Source: Amaurobius ferox (lineage: Eukaryota; Arthropoda; Arachnida; Araneae; Amaurobiidae). From it: a stretch of DNA of 64,000 nucleotides. The notes under the pieces are model-generated. The model did no database searches. It saw nothing but the letters and a program-made list of their open reading frames with translations, and was not told the DNA's origin. Where the stretch lies: NCBI GenBank assembly GCA_951213105.1, contig OX578146.1, forward strand, positions 57,624,569 to 57,688,568, read 5' to 3'. Position numbers and translations under genes: made by a program. Shown here in pieces: positions 20,915 through 32,439 of this stretch. Each line of letters starts with the position of its first letter. Within the stretch, counting starts at the first letter, position 1.

Positions 20915-23541
20915 ATTTTTTTAGTAATGTTACTCATTAGTTTTACTCAGACAGAAAAATAGTTCGGATTAATTGCTCCAATCGTTGATGAGAAACATCT
21001 GGTATGAATTTATTTCCATTGTTAGATTCAATTCAAAATCAGTACTTAATCTTAGAATTCTTACCATTAAACGAGATTCAAACTGTGTGCACTAGCACCA
21101 GCAATCTAACGTTGAAATTAACGATGCTGCTTAGACGCAAGTATGCATTCTGAAATTGATACAGGAACGGATATATTACAAACTCACAAAAAACCACCAC
21201 TTTATGGTAAAAATTACCCTCCTAGTACAAAAGGCAAACACGACCTTCCTATCAATGTTATGAAATCTCAAAATGGTTAGCTCAAAGTTCTATCTTAGGC
21301 ATATTTTACAGTTTTCAACTCATCACCAACTTCTTACAACCAAAAATAAAAAACAGTGCTCTTTCGATTATGAATTTTTTCTCTAATGAAGACATGGTGA
21401 CTTTAAAAATGTAAAAATGATATAACAGCAAATTAGTTGTAATTTCCGTACAGTAATAGTAAATAAGTTCGGAAAAATACAAAATGAGTGCGAAATTATA
21501 ATTATAATTTATAAACTACACTAATGATTATGGTAATAATTGGGCCTGAAAATCGCCTCGATAAATAGATAAGTGCTAGAATAAAATGTTGACTAGTCAC
21601 ATGTACATTATTCAAGATAGGTAGTAAAATAACAACCCATATAACAGAATATAAGCCAATCTGATATTTTTTGCTCAATACAGCAAGACGCAACTAAGTT
21701 TTAAAAAAGCCATGACTTGCTCATCGCCTAGTCAATTATATTGATTTTGGACAGTTCAAGCCCATTTAATTAAAGCGACAAATGATTATTTAAAATTTTA
21801 AAAGGGAAATATTAATTTTCCCTTTCTGAAAGTTATTTGTTCAAGATATATAATAAATAAAAATTTGAAAATCATTTTATGTTATTTATTTACTCAGAAA
21901 GAGAAAACGCTTAAATATCTCAATAATGACAGACGTGTATAAATTTTTTAAGCCATAAATCACATTTTTATACTGAAATTATTTAATACAAGTAAATTTA
22001 AAATAAAATTAAACAAAAATCAATTAGTAACTGAATGTGTCCGAACTTCTTTTTCAATGATCTTGGAATAATTTCTTCTGTGAAATCACAAAATTGAGTT
22101 CCAAAGTTGATTCACAGAGTTGATTGTTATTCCCGATAAATCAAAAAATATGTTAGTTTCCTTTTTTTCCCTAACTTCATTAAATCCTTCTATCATCTAT
22201 TTTGTAAACTCCTTATTAATTAAATATTTTAATTAAAAGTATTTTGACAGAATTTTTAATATTAAAACTTCGATGCGAAATACTGTAGGGCAATTGACTT
22301 TGTAGTGAGAAATATGAGAAAAGTTCAATTGCTAAAAAGAAAATTTGATTAGGCTTTCAATTGACTGCAACTAATACAAAGAAAAATATAAAGAATATCA
22401 GGAGTGAGTCTCTAACGGATTTTTTTATGCTTTCACATTGCATAGTGTTTAGTTCTAATTGTATCACAATCATTATCAGGATGGAAAAAGCGATGTACCT
22501 TTAACGGATTAAGTACCCAAGTTATTCTTTTAAAATATTTCGCATAAATTAAGAAAAGTTTTTTCTTTATCAAGTTGGCAACAGCTTACAAACACCGATG
22601 GATGTATTTAGATTGAATATATTGGTTTGAACTACTTTGAAATTTTGATATCACAGCGTAGTTCAGCTTATTAATTTCCCACTTACTACATACTGCCATG
22701 GTCAAACTCCCATAGTCACTGATAGTAAAGTGCCTCCTCCTTCAACCACAGAAATAGCTAAACCCCCAAAACTGACTAACCAAAAATCTAAACTAACCAA
22801 ACATTAAAGAGAGATTGAGAGAGAAAGAGAGAAAATGAAATTTATCAATGAAAATCATCGATGGTTGATATTTACTGAACCTATCCTATCGATAGTTGAC
22901 AAGTTTCCCAACTTAAATGTCTTATTAGCAAGATTTAGCCAGTTTGGGGAAAGTTTAGAACCTAAAAATTGCCATAAAAATTTAGCTTTGAAATGGCTGT
23001 TTGCTGCCTGCCTAGAAAGACTATTCGTAAAATCTAGCAATTTTTTTCATAATTCTAATCATAAAATTGATCCAAGTGTTGCGCATAAAATAAATTTTAT
23101 TTAAACCCAAAAGTGATTGATAATTGATTCAAAGTTGAGTGATAGTTTTCGAAACTTTGGCTAAAAGTAATCTATAAAAACTATCAATTACCTTGGTCAC
23201 AAAGTTAATTTTGCGAACAATAGTGAAAATGGCTTGATTTATAGTGAAATTAGTTAGATTGGCAACTTGGTTAGATCGGTTAAAGCATAATTTTCAGTTT
23301 TACTTGTGAAAATGAAGTATAACTAGTGAACCCTGACAAATTACAAAAAAACCATCCTAAATAAAATGCTGTTTAATTGAAATACATTTTTTTCAGCATT
23401 GCTATTCTAATTGTAATTTACTATTTGCCTGTTATTATATTAGATGTAAATATACAGTATGTTGCATTCGTTATAAGACAGTTTTAATATATCACAAGAA
23501 AATAGCTAAAATATAAACAGAAGAAGGGCTAAAATTATATA
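20915..23541. other. No gene recognised (2.6 kb)
   Basis: AT-rich sequence without recognisable coding motifs. Overlapping sense and antisense frames of 61-89 codons at 22835-23104 come from one AT-rich stretch and show no family resemblance. A short purine-rich GAGA run is at 22808-22834. This is the longest quiet stretch in the window. Confidence 0.55.
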
Positions 23542-24089
23542 CACTGAAGAGCCAGAAAACTGGTACACCTACCTAATATCATGTAGAGCCAATGAGGTAT
23601 AAATCAATATCAATGAAGGTACGTTGCACAGTGCGTACGCTGACACTTGTTGATGGCCCTGCATTCAAATCCGCAGCAATTTGAGGAAGTGTTGCACGTC
23701 TATCTCGTATAAAGATTCTTTTCAGCCGTCGATGATCCCGTTCTGTCAAGGTCTTTTTCCGTCCACACCGCTGTCGGAGATTTGAGATTTTACCCGAAAC
23801 CTGATATTCTCGGTACACCCTTGAAATGGTCGTGCGCGAAAATCCAAATTTCATCGTTACTTCGAAAATGCTATGCCCCATCTCTCGTGCGCCGACTATT
23901 CCTCCCCGTTCAAAATCACTTAAATAGTGATAACCTGCCATTATAGCAGCAAGAACCGATCTAATAGCTTCCTCTGACACCTTGTTGTCTTATATACGCA
24001 CTGTCGACCGCATCGCGTTACGCTGATTGGTTGCATACCTCCATCATTTGTATACGCCTGACTGTACCAGTTTTTCTGACTCGTCAGTG
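23542..24089 (-). mobile_element. Internally deleted Tc1/Tc3-type transposon (548 bp) with TA duplication
   Basis: The left end, CACTGAAGAGCCAGAAAACT, pairs with the reverse complement of the right end, CACTGACGAGTCAGAAAAAC; both continue TGGTACA. TA flanks each side (23540-23541 and 24090-24091), the expected target duplication. Full-length elements are about three times longer. Here the left terminus follows directly on the DNA-binding domain, so the catalytic part has been removed. Confidence 0.93.
23579..23980 (-). CDS. Tc1/Tc3-type transposase DNA-binding domain, open frame without catalytic core
   Basis: This 133-residue frame, read from an ATG about 110 bp inside the right terminal repeat, has no stop or frameshift. 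Residues about 20-60 (YLSDFERGGIVGAREMGHS... to SRVYREYQ) form a first helix-turn-helix. GRKK at 73-76 is an AT-hook-like linker. Residues about 78-121 (ERDHRRLKRIF... to VRTVQR) form a second helix-turn-helix. This is the bipartite paired-like domain that binds terminal repeats in Tc1-family transposases, whose full length is about 340 residues. The DDE domain is absent; a 13-residue novel tail follows. It could act as a competitor for its own terminal repeats if expressed, but it may simply be a young deletion derivative that has not yet collected stops. Confidence 0.7.
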   Translation of the reverse strand: MSEEAIRSVLAAIMAGYHYLSDFERGGIVGAREMGHSIFEVTMKFGFSRTTISRVYREYQVSGKISNLRQRCGRKKTLTERDHRRLKRIFIRDRRATLPQIAADLNAGPSTSVSVRTVQRTFIDIDLYLIGST

Positions 24090-24091
24090 TA

Positions 24092-25189
24092 TATGGCTTA
24101 ATAATTGGTCTTATAAAGGGGTTAAGCAGAGGACCACACTATCATCCCTAGAGATCCTCTACTATAGGCTGACTTATCAAGCATATTGAAGCTCATAGGG
24201 TTCCATACTACAGTTAGAAAAATTATGAAATGAGTGTTTAAAATAAATACTTTATATAAAAAAAGAAGTTTCAATTAGAATATTATAGAATTTAGCTCAC
24301 ACAAGTATGCTCCAGTACCGGGTATCTAATTATTTATTAGCCATTGTTTTCTTCTTTCTTCGTTTCTAGGAAAGCAAAATAACCTAAAACCCTTTCTAGA
24401 ATTAGAGCAGTTTGGCGCACAACAACTACCCATAATTATTTCAATTATACTTCCTAAAGTGAAAATAAGAATAGAGTTAATGCTAATGGATTGCGCTTCC
24501 AGCTATGGTGGGCTTCAATATGCTTGATGAGTCAGCTCGTATATAGAGGAGCCTTAATTATCCCATTGTCAAGAATATAAACCCAAGTAACCAATATTTG
24601 TTAAAACATCACTGTGTGACCTTAGAATGCTATAAAAAATGTGTTTACTATTTCACTCCGCATTGAATGTTCATTTGTTACCCATTCCCTCCGACCTCAC
24701 TTTGAATGATTGGATGGTGTTAGCCACATTCATTGCTATTTCGTTGCAAAACATAGGTTTATTCATATATCTAAAAATACGCTCCATTGTCATTAGAATA
24801 CAGGGAAACCAATGCTCTTACGGCATAGCAAGCAATTACTAAATGGAATTTCGCCATTCAAATACTTTCTTAATCCCTATATTTTCTGTCCAGAAACCCT
24901 TTGTTGTACGTAATTAGTCTTTGCACATACCAACTCACAACTAAAGTCAACAATTTCAGCTAGAAGTGAATTTCTGTTTTTCAAATTTTATTTTGCAGTA
25001 TTTTAAAAGTTTCCAGCACGCATTATATTTTATGGAACATTAAAATATTTCTAAAAAAAAATGCTGCTTTCCGCTGTATTTTTTACCCTTCTTATACGGC
25101 CGTGCCGAATGCATCTCCATCAACAATTACAAAATATTTCAGCCAGTCATTCATTATTTATGGAATATTGGAATATACGCATTAATATA
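24092..25189. other. No gene recognised
   Basis: AT-rich sequence between two transposons. GAAAGCAAAATAACC-type and other low-complexity stretches only. Confidence 0.5.
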
Positions 25190-25877
25190 CAGAGTGATAA
25201 AAAAAAATAGGAGCCAAACGTTACGAGATGGTTGTACACACCAAACCCAGCATTTTTCGTCACGGTTTACCGGATCGGAAATGAAAAGAAAAGGCGTCAG
25301 TGGGCGCTTAATGGTAAAACCGATGAGATCAGACGAAAACACAAAAATGACTTAGAAATTATGAAATGACATTTAATAAACAATAGTTACAGTAATAGCT
25401 TAAAAGAGTGACCACAAACTTGAATACACGTATACACGTCCCACAGCGGCGATGGAGGGATTGTCGAACTCCCTCGAACAGACCAGGCATATCGCGCCCT
25501 TCGACGAATTCCTCTTCAGATTCAAGGGGAGTGTCGTAGACAAGACTCTTGAGATATCCCTACAAAAAGAAGATCCATAGATGACTTGCATATCGCCTTT
25601 TTTCCCATTTGTAAATTCCTCCGTTGTTTCAAAAGTTAGAGCTGCGAACAACTCCTGCAAACTGTAAGGCCGCACATTCAGTGTTACGAACATTTGCATA
25701 AGTGTTCTTCTTTTTCCGCAGATGAAACTGCATACGTGGTTATTTTTTTTTCAATCAGAAAATAACAACCAGAATGACGTTTTTAAATTTGCAGAGCGGC
25801 CGCTTCCCAACGTTTAAATTTGCAGAGCGGCCGCTACCATCTCGTAAAGTTTGGCCCATCTTATTTTAATCACCCAG
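25190..25877. mobile_element. TIR transposon of 688 bp, mariner-like ends
   Basis: The left end CAGAGTGATAAAA...AGGAGCCAAACG...ACGAGATGGT (25190-25237) matches the reverse complement of the right end CTGGGTGATTAAAA...GGGCCAAACTTTACGAGATGGT (about 25830-25877). TATA lies outside both ends, consistent with a TA target. A 99-codon minus-strand frame (25400-25699) fills the middle, but I do not recognise it as a transposase and it may be non-coding filler. The interior is less AT-rich than its surroundings. Confidence 0.8.
25785..25836. repeat. Tandem duplication carrying two GCGGCCGC octamers
   Basis: ACGTTT...AAATTTGCAGAGCGGCCGCT occurs twice back to back, just inside the right terminal repeat of the 688-bp element. 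Eight-base all-GC palindromes are very rare in such AT-rich DNA; both derive from one duplication. Confidence 0.9.
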
Positions 25878-26242
25878 TATACATGTAAAAAAAATCATTT
25901 GCTCCAAGTTTAAATGAATGAACATGGCAAAGTTCCGGACATGGCCTACCAGAAGGACATGACCTTAAATTATTAAATATTATTTTTCTTTATACCTTAG
26001 TTTTGTGTCTTTCTTCATAATATAAGGTAGATAGTAATTAAGTATTACATTCAATTACTGTGAGAGAATTAAAAGGGTTTCACAGTATTAAAATAAATTT
26101 TCATCGTCTTAAATCGCCAGATTTATGAAGCAACTTAAAATGCCAATTAGATCAAAATGTCTCAACATTGTAAATATTCGAAAATCTTGCATTTCTGATA
26201 AATTTACAATAAATATTCCAACTTCCTACTAAGGATTATTAT

Positions 26243-26651
26243 ACGGTATCTGTGACGAGCCAACGGCCCTACCGTGCTGAAAACACCGGTTCTCGTTAGA
26301 TCACTGAAGTCAAGCAGCATCGGGCGCGGTTAGTACTTGGGTGGATGACCACCTGGGAACACCGCGTGCTGTTGGCACATTTCGGGCGCGTCAGCCCGGT
26401 GGTTTGCGCGCTGGATTTACACTCTGCCACAACTGCCGCCGTGTTAATGCGAGTATCACGTTAAACATATGGGTCCGTAAGTCCTTCGGAGAGGTTTGTG
26501 AAAGGGGAAGGAGGGTACGGTCTCTGTGGATGCCTCCCCCACTGGGTTCCGGTCTAAATTGGATGGCACTTCCTGGCCGTCCAAACTGTTACCTTACACC
26601 TTTCTGGTAGGTCGGGCGGTCTGGGTCTCAACAACAACAACGGTATATGTG
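26243..26651 (+). mobile_element. Composite SINE: full 5S rRNA head + truncated tRNA head + family A body, with target duplication
   Basis: Starting four bases after the left target duplication lies a full 5S rRNA sequence (26259-26376). It is followed by a remnant of the family A tRNA head (TCAGCCCGGTGGTTTGCGCG, B-box region deleted) and the family A body (CACGTTAAACATATGGGTCC... to CGGTCTGGGTCTCAAC plus an AAC tail). The flanks ACGGTATCTGTG (26243-26254) and ACGGTATATGTG (26640-26651) differ at one base, and the related sequence at about 27745-27770 lacks the insert. So the 5S and tRNA parts were inserted together as one transcript of 385 bp. Confidence 0.9.
26259..26376 (+). rRNA. 5S rRNA-like sequence serving as SINE head
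   Basis: This 118-bp stretch has the 5S layout: GCCAACGGCC start, CACCGGTTCTCG loop region, the internal control region (GAAGTCAAGCAGC and the following TCGGGCGCGG), GTGGATGACCACCTGGGAAC, and a GCTGTTGGC end. The first six bases can pair with the last six as helix I. Because it sits inside a target duplication and continues into a SINE body without a T-run terminator, it is better read as the Pol III promoter of a retroposon than as a working rRNA gene. Confidence 0.9.
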
Positions 26652-27285
26652 CCACTTGAAAGGGACATCTGTAACACGTTCCGAATAAATAAATCGTAGT
26701 AATATTGTCCCTACCGTCTCTATGGAAATAGAAATTGCCATTGGGACATTATTAAAAGATCCATAGAATTTAATCTATTTAATTTATTTAATATATTTTC
26801 TAATCATAAAATTTTGAACAGATTGCATGGCATAATATTATTGGAAATTTTAACACATATGTTGTATAAAATTTTACAAAAAACTAATTTAAATAAATAA
26901 ACCTAATAAATTTTATCGTTCTGTTGATAAAAAGTTAATAATCAGTGCGTATGTTAATCGTCGTAGTCAAAACCCAGCACAGCGCAGTTTTTGAGGAACA
27001 AACTTCATCCCACGTTATCGTTTGACCTCTGAATTCTTCTATAAAATAGTCAAAGAAGCTTAACGTAAAAACTAGATGATAAAAATTTTCCGCTGTTAAT
27101 GTCTAGATTTATAGCAAAATAAAAAAGCTTACGATTCAACGTCCTCAGAACTTTCCAAATTGCCAACCCTAGAATAAAGTAGACGAGCCTTTCTTTCTAC
27201 GGTGAAATTTTCCAAAACATGGTCACATTATGAGCTTTTAAATAACTAAATGCCAAATATGTTTATTTTGTATCAATGTTCGAGA

Positions 27286-27394
27286 ATGTTCGATTTGTGA
27301 TCAGAGATCCTTAAAACGTGCTCTCCCGTCGAAAACTCGAATTCGAATATATTCAACCCCGTCACAATACTTTCCTTATACAATATAACGAAAG
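27286..27394 (+). mobile_element. Family H, subfamily 1, 3'-terminal fragment
   Basis: Starts at GAATGTTCGATTTGTGATCAG, contains ACGTGCTCTCCCGTCGAAAA and CCCGTCACAATACTTTCC, and ends in a degraded terminal palindrome TTATACAATATAACGAAAG. It lies exactly at the junction of the two local duplication copies. Confidence 0.85.
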
Positions 27395-28385
27395 TAATAA
27401 TACATTACTACAATTTTAAGTAAATGGGCGTGTCAAATAAGGGAACTGACATTAAGTTATCAAATATTTTTTCCTTTATTCATTAGTTATGTTTCATCTT
27501 TCGTCATGATCTAAGTTATATAATTATTGTGACATTCAGTTAATGTGGTGGAACAAGAAGGGTTTATAGTATTATAGTATAGATACATTATATGTTTCAT
27601 CCATTCAAATCGACAGATCTATGAACAAAAATTTAAATGCCAAATATAAATTTTATCAACAATGCAAAAATTGGAAAATCCAGAATTTCTGGTAAATTTT
27701 CATTAAATATTCCAACTACCTTCTAAAGATTATTATACTGCGTGTTTGCCATATGAAAGGTATATGTGTAGTAAGTTAATTCTACTTGTAGTATTATAGT
27801 CCCCATCCCCGTCTCTATGGAAATACAAATTTACATTGTGGCTTTAATGGAAGATAAAGATTTAACTTCAAAATATTTAAACTATTTTATAATAATAAAA
27901 TTTGCAGCAAATTTTATGGTATAGTGTTATTTCCACTTTTAACAATTACGTTGCAAACAATTTTACAAAATATTATCTTGAATAAATTAACGTAGTGAAT
28001 CTCGTAATTATGTTGAAAAAATTAGTAACTTTGCTGGTGTTAGTCGTAGTCAAAACCCAGCACAGTGCGGTTGTGAAAAACAAACTTTACCCCCACGTTA
28101 CAGCTTAACCTCTGTATATAGTATCAGACAACACAATAATGGTGATATTTTTGGCGAAACAACCGTATTATATCCAAATTCTTGGCATACCGGACTTCTA
28201 TTAAATAATCAGAGAAACTTAAAATAATATATGCTGCCAATGTCCAGATTTATGGCAAAATACAAATTCTTATGATTCAATGTCTTCAGAACTCTCCAGA
28301 CAATTTTCTACAGTTCCAAATGTTCCAAAATATGGAAATATCGACTTTTTAAATGGCTTACCTCCTTATTTTTGTATCGCATGAC
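27395..28385 (+). repeat. Local duplication, copy 2 (SINE-free)
   Basis: Second copy of 25895-27285, with the uninterrupted site for the 5S-SINE near 27745-27770. It contains its own insertion of about 90 bp after the CCTCTG landmark. Confidence 0.8.
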
Positions 28386-30653
28386 CAGACTGCAACGGCG
28401 ATCATGCTTTTTTAATAATTATGAGACAAAATTACTCTCTTCAAAATGACCCTGTAAAGCCAATTTTATTATATAATTTATTACTATTATTTTTCTGAAG
28501 TTTAATTTATACCGAAATTTATAAGTTATTACTTCTCAAATTATTCTCAAAAACAAAGAAAATGGTTGTTTGACAGTAATATAAAGCTGAAAAAAAAAAT
28601 ATTCGTTAGACAGCCACATAAAAAGGATGAATAAATTATTAACTAGTTTTAACGGCAAAACAATGGCTTTCTCATAAGAATAAATCTGACGAAACACCAA
28701 TACCAACAGGACCAATACTTACGGAAAATTTATAGAATAATAGAAAATTTATTATGTGCTAGATACATTGGCAGCTTCTTTAGCTAAATCATAATTATTA
28801 GTTTTAAATAAGAAAATAAACTGTAGGTGGAGCCACTTGCACAAAGGTGACGCCACCTAGCGAATCCATTGAATTAAAATGCCAAAACTGGACTTTCCTT
28901 GACTAAAATAAATGTGTATGTCAATACTGTTATTCCAATTACAATTATTTTTTGTTAGCGTATTGAAGAAAAATATTATGTTTATTGCGTTTATTATAAC
29001 GTTGTAATTTTACTATTTGACAAAAGCAAAAAAAAAATATTGCATTAAAAGCATGAAAATATATTAAGGATATAGACCCAGTAAGGAGCACGAAAACCAT
29101 GTGCATGGTGTTGACAACTTCACTTACTTGTTGGTGCAATTTACTATGGGATTTGTAATTACTGAAAAATGTTCCTTATTTGAATTCCACTTTGAATAAT
29201 TAAATAGCAGAAGCCATATTAATGTCCTTTTAAATCCAGCTATTTGCTAGATGAATGCGAAAAAACAAGTGCAATCAAGGCAAAGTTAGCAAGTTACTTA
29301 ATTCGTCAAATGAATTTTTAAGACCAATCACTTATATGAACACTTTGTGGTATTTGGATCACTGAACAACGTTTATATTTAAAATTTTTATTTGGCAATA
29401 TTTTGACATTTTTAGCAAAATAGTTGGGCAAGGTTTTACATGTATACATTTAAGGGCATTAAAATAAAAGCATAAAAATGCCTTTTGTAAGATATTTGTA
29501 GTTTTCCGTTGGTATTTTTTGCCGTCTAACAGTAGTGATTTGGGACAAATCTATCTCCATCAGCGTTTTAATTTTTTACTTCCAACCATTATTTATCACA
29601 TATAAGTACTACTTAAGTACCCCCAAAGTTATAATATTCGATTTAAATTAATCAACTTGGCCTTTTTATGTGACTTAATATTTAACTATTAAATTTCTTT
29701 TAATTAAACCAATTTTATTTACTCCTCTTTAAAAACTACGCAATGCAAAAAACGAAACAAAGTGTGATTATTCAAGTAATTCAAGAAAATTAAAAAAAAA
29801 TAATTAGTAGTATAAAAATAATGATGAAATAAATCAACATTCTGAACATATATAAACATTGTTCTTTATTCTATTCTCATTGTCAGACATTGGCACTTAT
29901 TAACAGGTTGTTATGTCATTTAATAATCAATTATAGAATTTTAAAAATACAATTATTAAAAATAAATTACTCAACATGTATGTTCTATATACATTCTCTC
30001 GTACTTATTGAAATTGATTGTTTGCCTAGAAGTTTTCTTCTATGTTTAAAAATCACATTGCTTAAAAATAGCAATGTCTTCATTTGTTTACATATGTCTT
30101 TTAAGGGTTTCCAAACAGAAATACATTTCAATGAAAAATCACATTTGTATCAATTTATAGTGCGCAATATGTTATTGTCAATTCTAACCAAAACAAACAA
30201 TTTTCTGCTGTTACGATGTAAAATACACAGAAGAAAATACTTTGATGCCGAAATTTTCCTTATTTTGAAATATCGCTTTATTTTGAATTATTTAGAGTCG
30301 TCTATTTCAATTTTTTTGCAAACTTTCTATCATTCTTAGATATATTATGCTCCATTGTTTCGAATATTATTTTGTGAATTTCACACTCACCAGAATTGAT
30401 TTAGTCTTCAGCAAACAATGTTTTATACAACAAAATGTTGCTATTTAATGCTAAATAAAATTCAAGAATGTAAATAAAACACTCTTTCAAATTGAAAATA
30501 GTTTTATGTAGAATTAAAATTGTATTATAATATGTATTACTTGTACATTACTTGCTAGCTGTTTACATTTTCTTCCCCAAACAGCATCGGCACGTTCAGA
30601 GTACATTTAAAGATAGTGTTATAAGTGTTATAGCGGTGTTAGGTGTTGTTGGC
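28386..30653. other. No gene recognised (2.3 kb)
   Basis: The longest frame, 149 codons at 29890-30339, is AT-rich with a skewed Leu/Ile/Phe/Lys composition and no family motif. I treat it as chance. A GGTGGAGCCACTTGC...GTGACGCCACC imperfect inverted repeat is at about 28827-28857. Confidence 0.5.
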
Positions 30654-30925
30654 ACGTGACATTCGACGTTTTACAATGGTGCAATATAGGACGTTCTTTT
30701 TCCGCGCCAAAAGAACGTGCTATTTGACAATCTATAATAGTTCAACATAGAATGTTCAATTTTTGTGCATATAGAGCATACTGTTCGACATTCTACGTAG
30801 TAGTTCAATAAGAACGTTTAGAAGAACGTGGTATTCGACATGCTATAGTAGTACAACATAGAACGTATATCTGTATCGAAAGAACGTGCAATTCAACGAG
30901 CAATAGTAGCACGAATAGCACTTAA
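30654..30925. repeat. Minisatellite, about 60-bp unit, 4.6 copies
   Basis: Units start at about 30654, 30716, 30777, 30827 and 30886 and carry the order AGAACGTG, TATTCGACAT, CTATARTAGT, CAACATAGAACGT. Spacing is 62, 61, 50 and 59 bp, so units have acquired small deletions. Confidence 0.9.
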
Positions 30926-31094
30926 AGTATTCTAGACTAACGTTCTTTTCAATTTTCTCTCTCTTTCTCCCTCCATCTCAAGATTTCCTTTGAGTCTATT
31001 TACGTTTTTCTTCCTTAAATCAGTAAAAATTTAGCTGTTAAAATCTATTGTTTCTATGTATTCCTGTATTAATGTATTTTCATTTTTATTTTCT

Positions 31095-31480
31095 CATACT
31101 ATGTAATATAGTACAGAGAAAGTATTGTTTTCACGAAAATTTTCGAATTCGAGATTTTGATGCCAATATATGTTTTAGGACATCCTGAACACGTTTTCAT
31201 TATTTTTGGAGTGATATCCGTCTGTCTGTACTGTGGTCGATATTTTTGTATACTAGCTGCAACAAATATTAATGGATTTTTTATGAAATTTTATATCCGG
31301 CTTTGTTATCAAAACAGCCAGATCTAGAAGGAATGTTTTTAAATTCGAGCGAAAACGTCGAAATTTGTTCACAATTTTATATTTTTTTAACATGGCAGCA
31401 TATGACAAAATTTGATATATTCATGCATAAAAGGAGTTATTTATGGTTCAATGAATAAAAGCTGCGATATAATTTTTGTG
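31095..31480 (-). mobile_element. Family H-like element, third subfamily, 3' half
   Basis: A palindromic TTCTCATACTATGTAATATAG...GAGAAAGTATTG end is followed by AATTTTCGAATTCGAGATTTT, CATCCTGAACACG, GGAGTGATATCCGTCTGTCTGT and GGATTTTTTATGAAATTT. That is the same order as subfamilies 1 and 2, at low identity. The distal end is not identified. Confidence 0.6.
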
Positions 31481-31744
31481 TGCGTGACTTCATTAGCCTT
31501 CTCGGCGGGGAGGGGGGGGGGAATTACCCTAGGTATACATTTTCAAGTATTGTATGAATCGAAAGGTGTTTTTTCCAAGTCCCTTAAATTGAAGGGTAGC
31601 ACGCTATAATTGTAATAATTTGTAATAATTTGTACCAACAATAGCATTTTTTTTAATTTAGAGGAAGGAAAAAAACCAAGCTACTCAGAAGTGGATTATG
31701 GTATGAAATGAACCACAATTTAGTTAAATGTTTTAGTTTATGGT

Positions 31745-32415
31745 GTAAATTATGATTAAAATCTCGTCCAATCACGATTTTGACCCCCAGTTTATTCCAG
31801 AAATTAAATGCTCAAACCTATTTTTCTGATGTATTCTTTTAAAGTAGAATATATAGTGCATCCTTGATATCGAAATGGGACTTGAAAGGTATTATCTACC
31901 CGTGAAAAAGAACGAAAAACGTGAGGTCAATCTATAAACATCAAGGTGTTTTTTTATCTTTTTTTTTCAAAACTCTCTGAGAGGATGTATTTTCCTTTCA
32001 AGACAATGTACGTAGAACAAAATATGGTATTTAATAATTATTTTTTTTTTGTAGTTTAGGTTGTGAAGATTATGATTACAATCGCGTCCAATCGCGTTTT
32101 CGATCCGTAGATTTTTCCAGAAATTAAATGCTCAAACATAATTTTCTGATGTAGTCTTTTAGTGTGGAATATATAGTGCATCCCTGATACCGAAATGGTA
32201 CCTATCAGGTATTAGTTTGCCCTTGAAAAAGAGCTGAAAACGGGATTTCAGTCAATAAATGGTCTAAAAGGATGTATTTTCTTTTCAAGACAATATATGT
32301 AGAACAAAATAGGGTGCTTAATCTTTCTTTCCTAATTTAAAGTCTGAAGATTATGATTACAATCGCGTCCAATCGCGTTTTTAACATATAGTTTTTTCCA
32401 GAAATTTGATGTTAA
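31745..32415. repeat. Tandem repeat of about 300 bp, 2.3 copies
   Basis: GATTATGATTACAATCGCGT followed by CCAATCGCG (with variants) recurs near 31747, 32068 and 32348. Each of the first two copies continues through CCAGAAATTAAATGCTCAAA, ATATAGTGCATCC and AAGAC ATGTA-type GTAGAACAAAAT. The third stops after CCAGAAATTTGATG. Confidence 0.92.
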
Positions 32416-32439
32416 AATACAAACAGGCTGACCGCTCTT

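Larger units (their letters stand above)
25895..27285 (+). repeat. Local duplication, copy 1 (contains the 5S-SINE)
   Basis: Diverged direct repeat of 27395-28385. Shared landmarks in order are AATATTCCAAC followed by ATTATTATAC, the GTCTCTATGGAAATA block, ATAATAAAATTT-type stretch, and GTCGTAGTCAAAACCCAGCA. Then come ACGTTA...TGACCTCTG or TTAACCTCTG, CTTCTATAAAATAGTCA or its equivalent, and TCAGAACTYTCCA. The main difference is the SINE insertion at 26243-26651, absent from copy 2. The unit is non-coding. Confidence 0.85.

Noticed and set aside
22835..23104. Overlapping sense and antisense frames as a gene
   Set aside because: Both arise from one stop-poor AT-rich stretch and neither resembles a known family.
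26259..26376. Functional 5S rRNA gene
   Set aside because: It lies within a retroposon flanked by target duplications and has no downstream T-run terminator.
29890..30339. 149-codon frame as a host gene
   Set aside because: Composition is that of translated AT-rich DNA, no domain or signal is recognisable, and there is no splice or start context worth noting.
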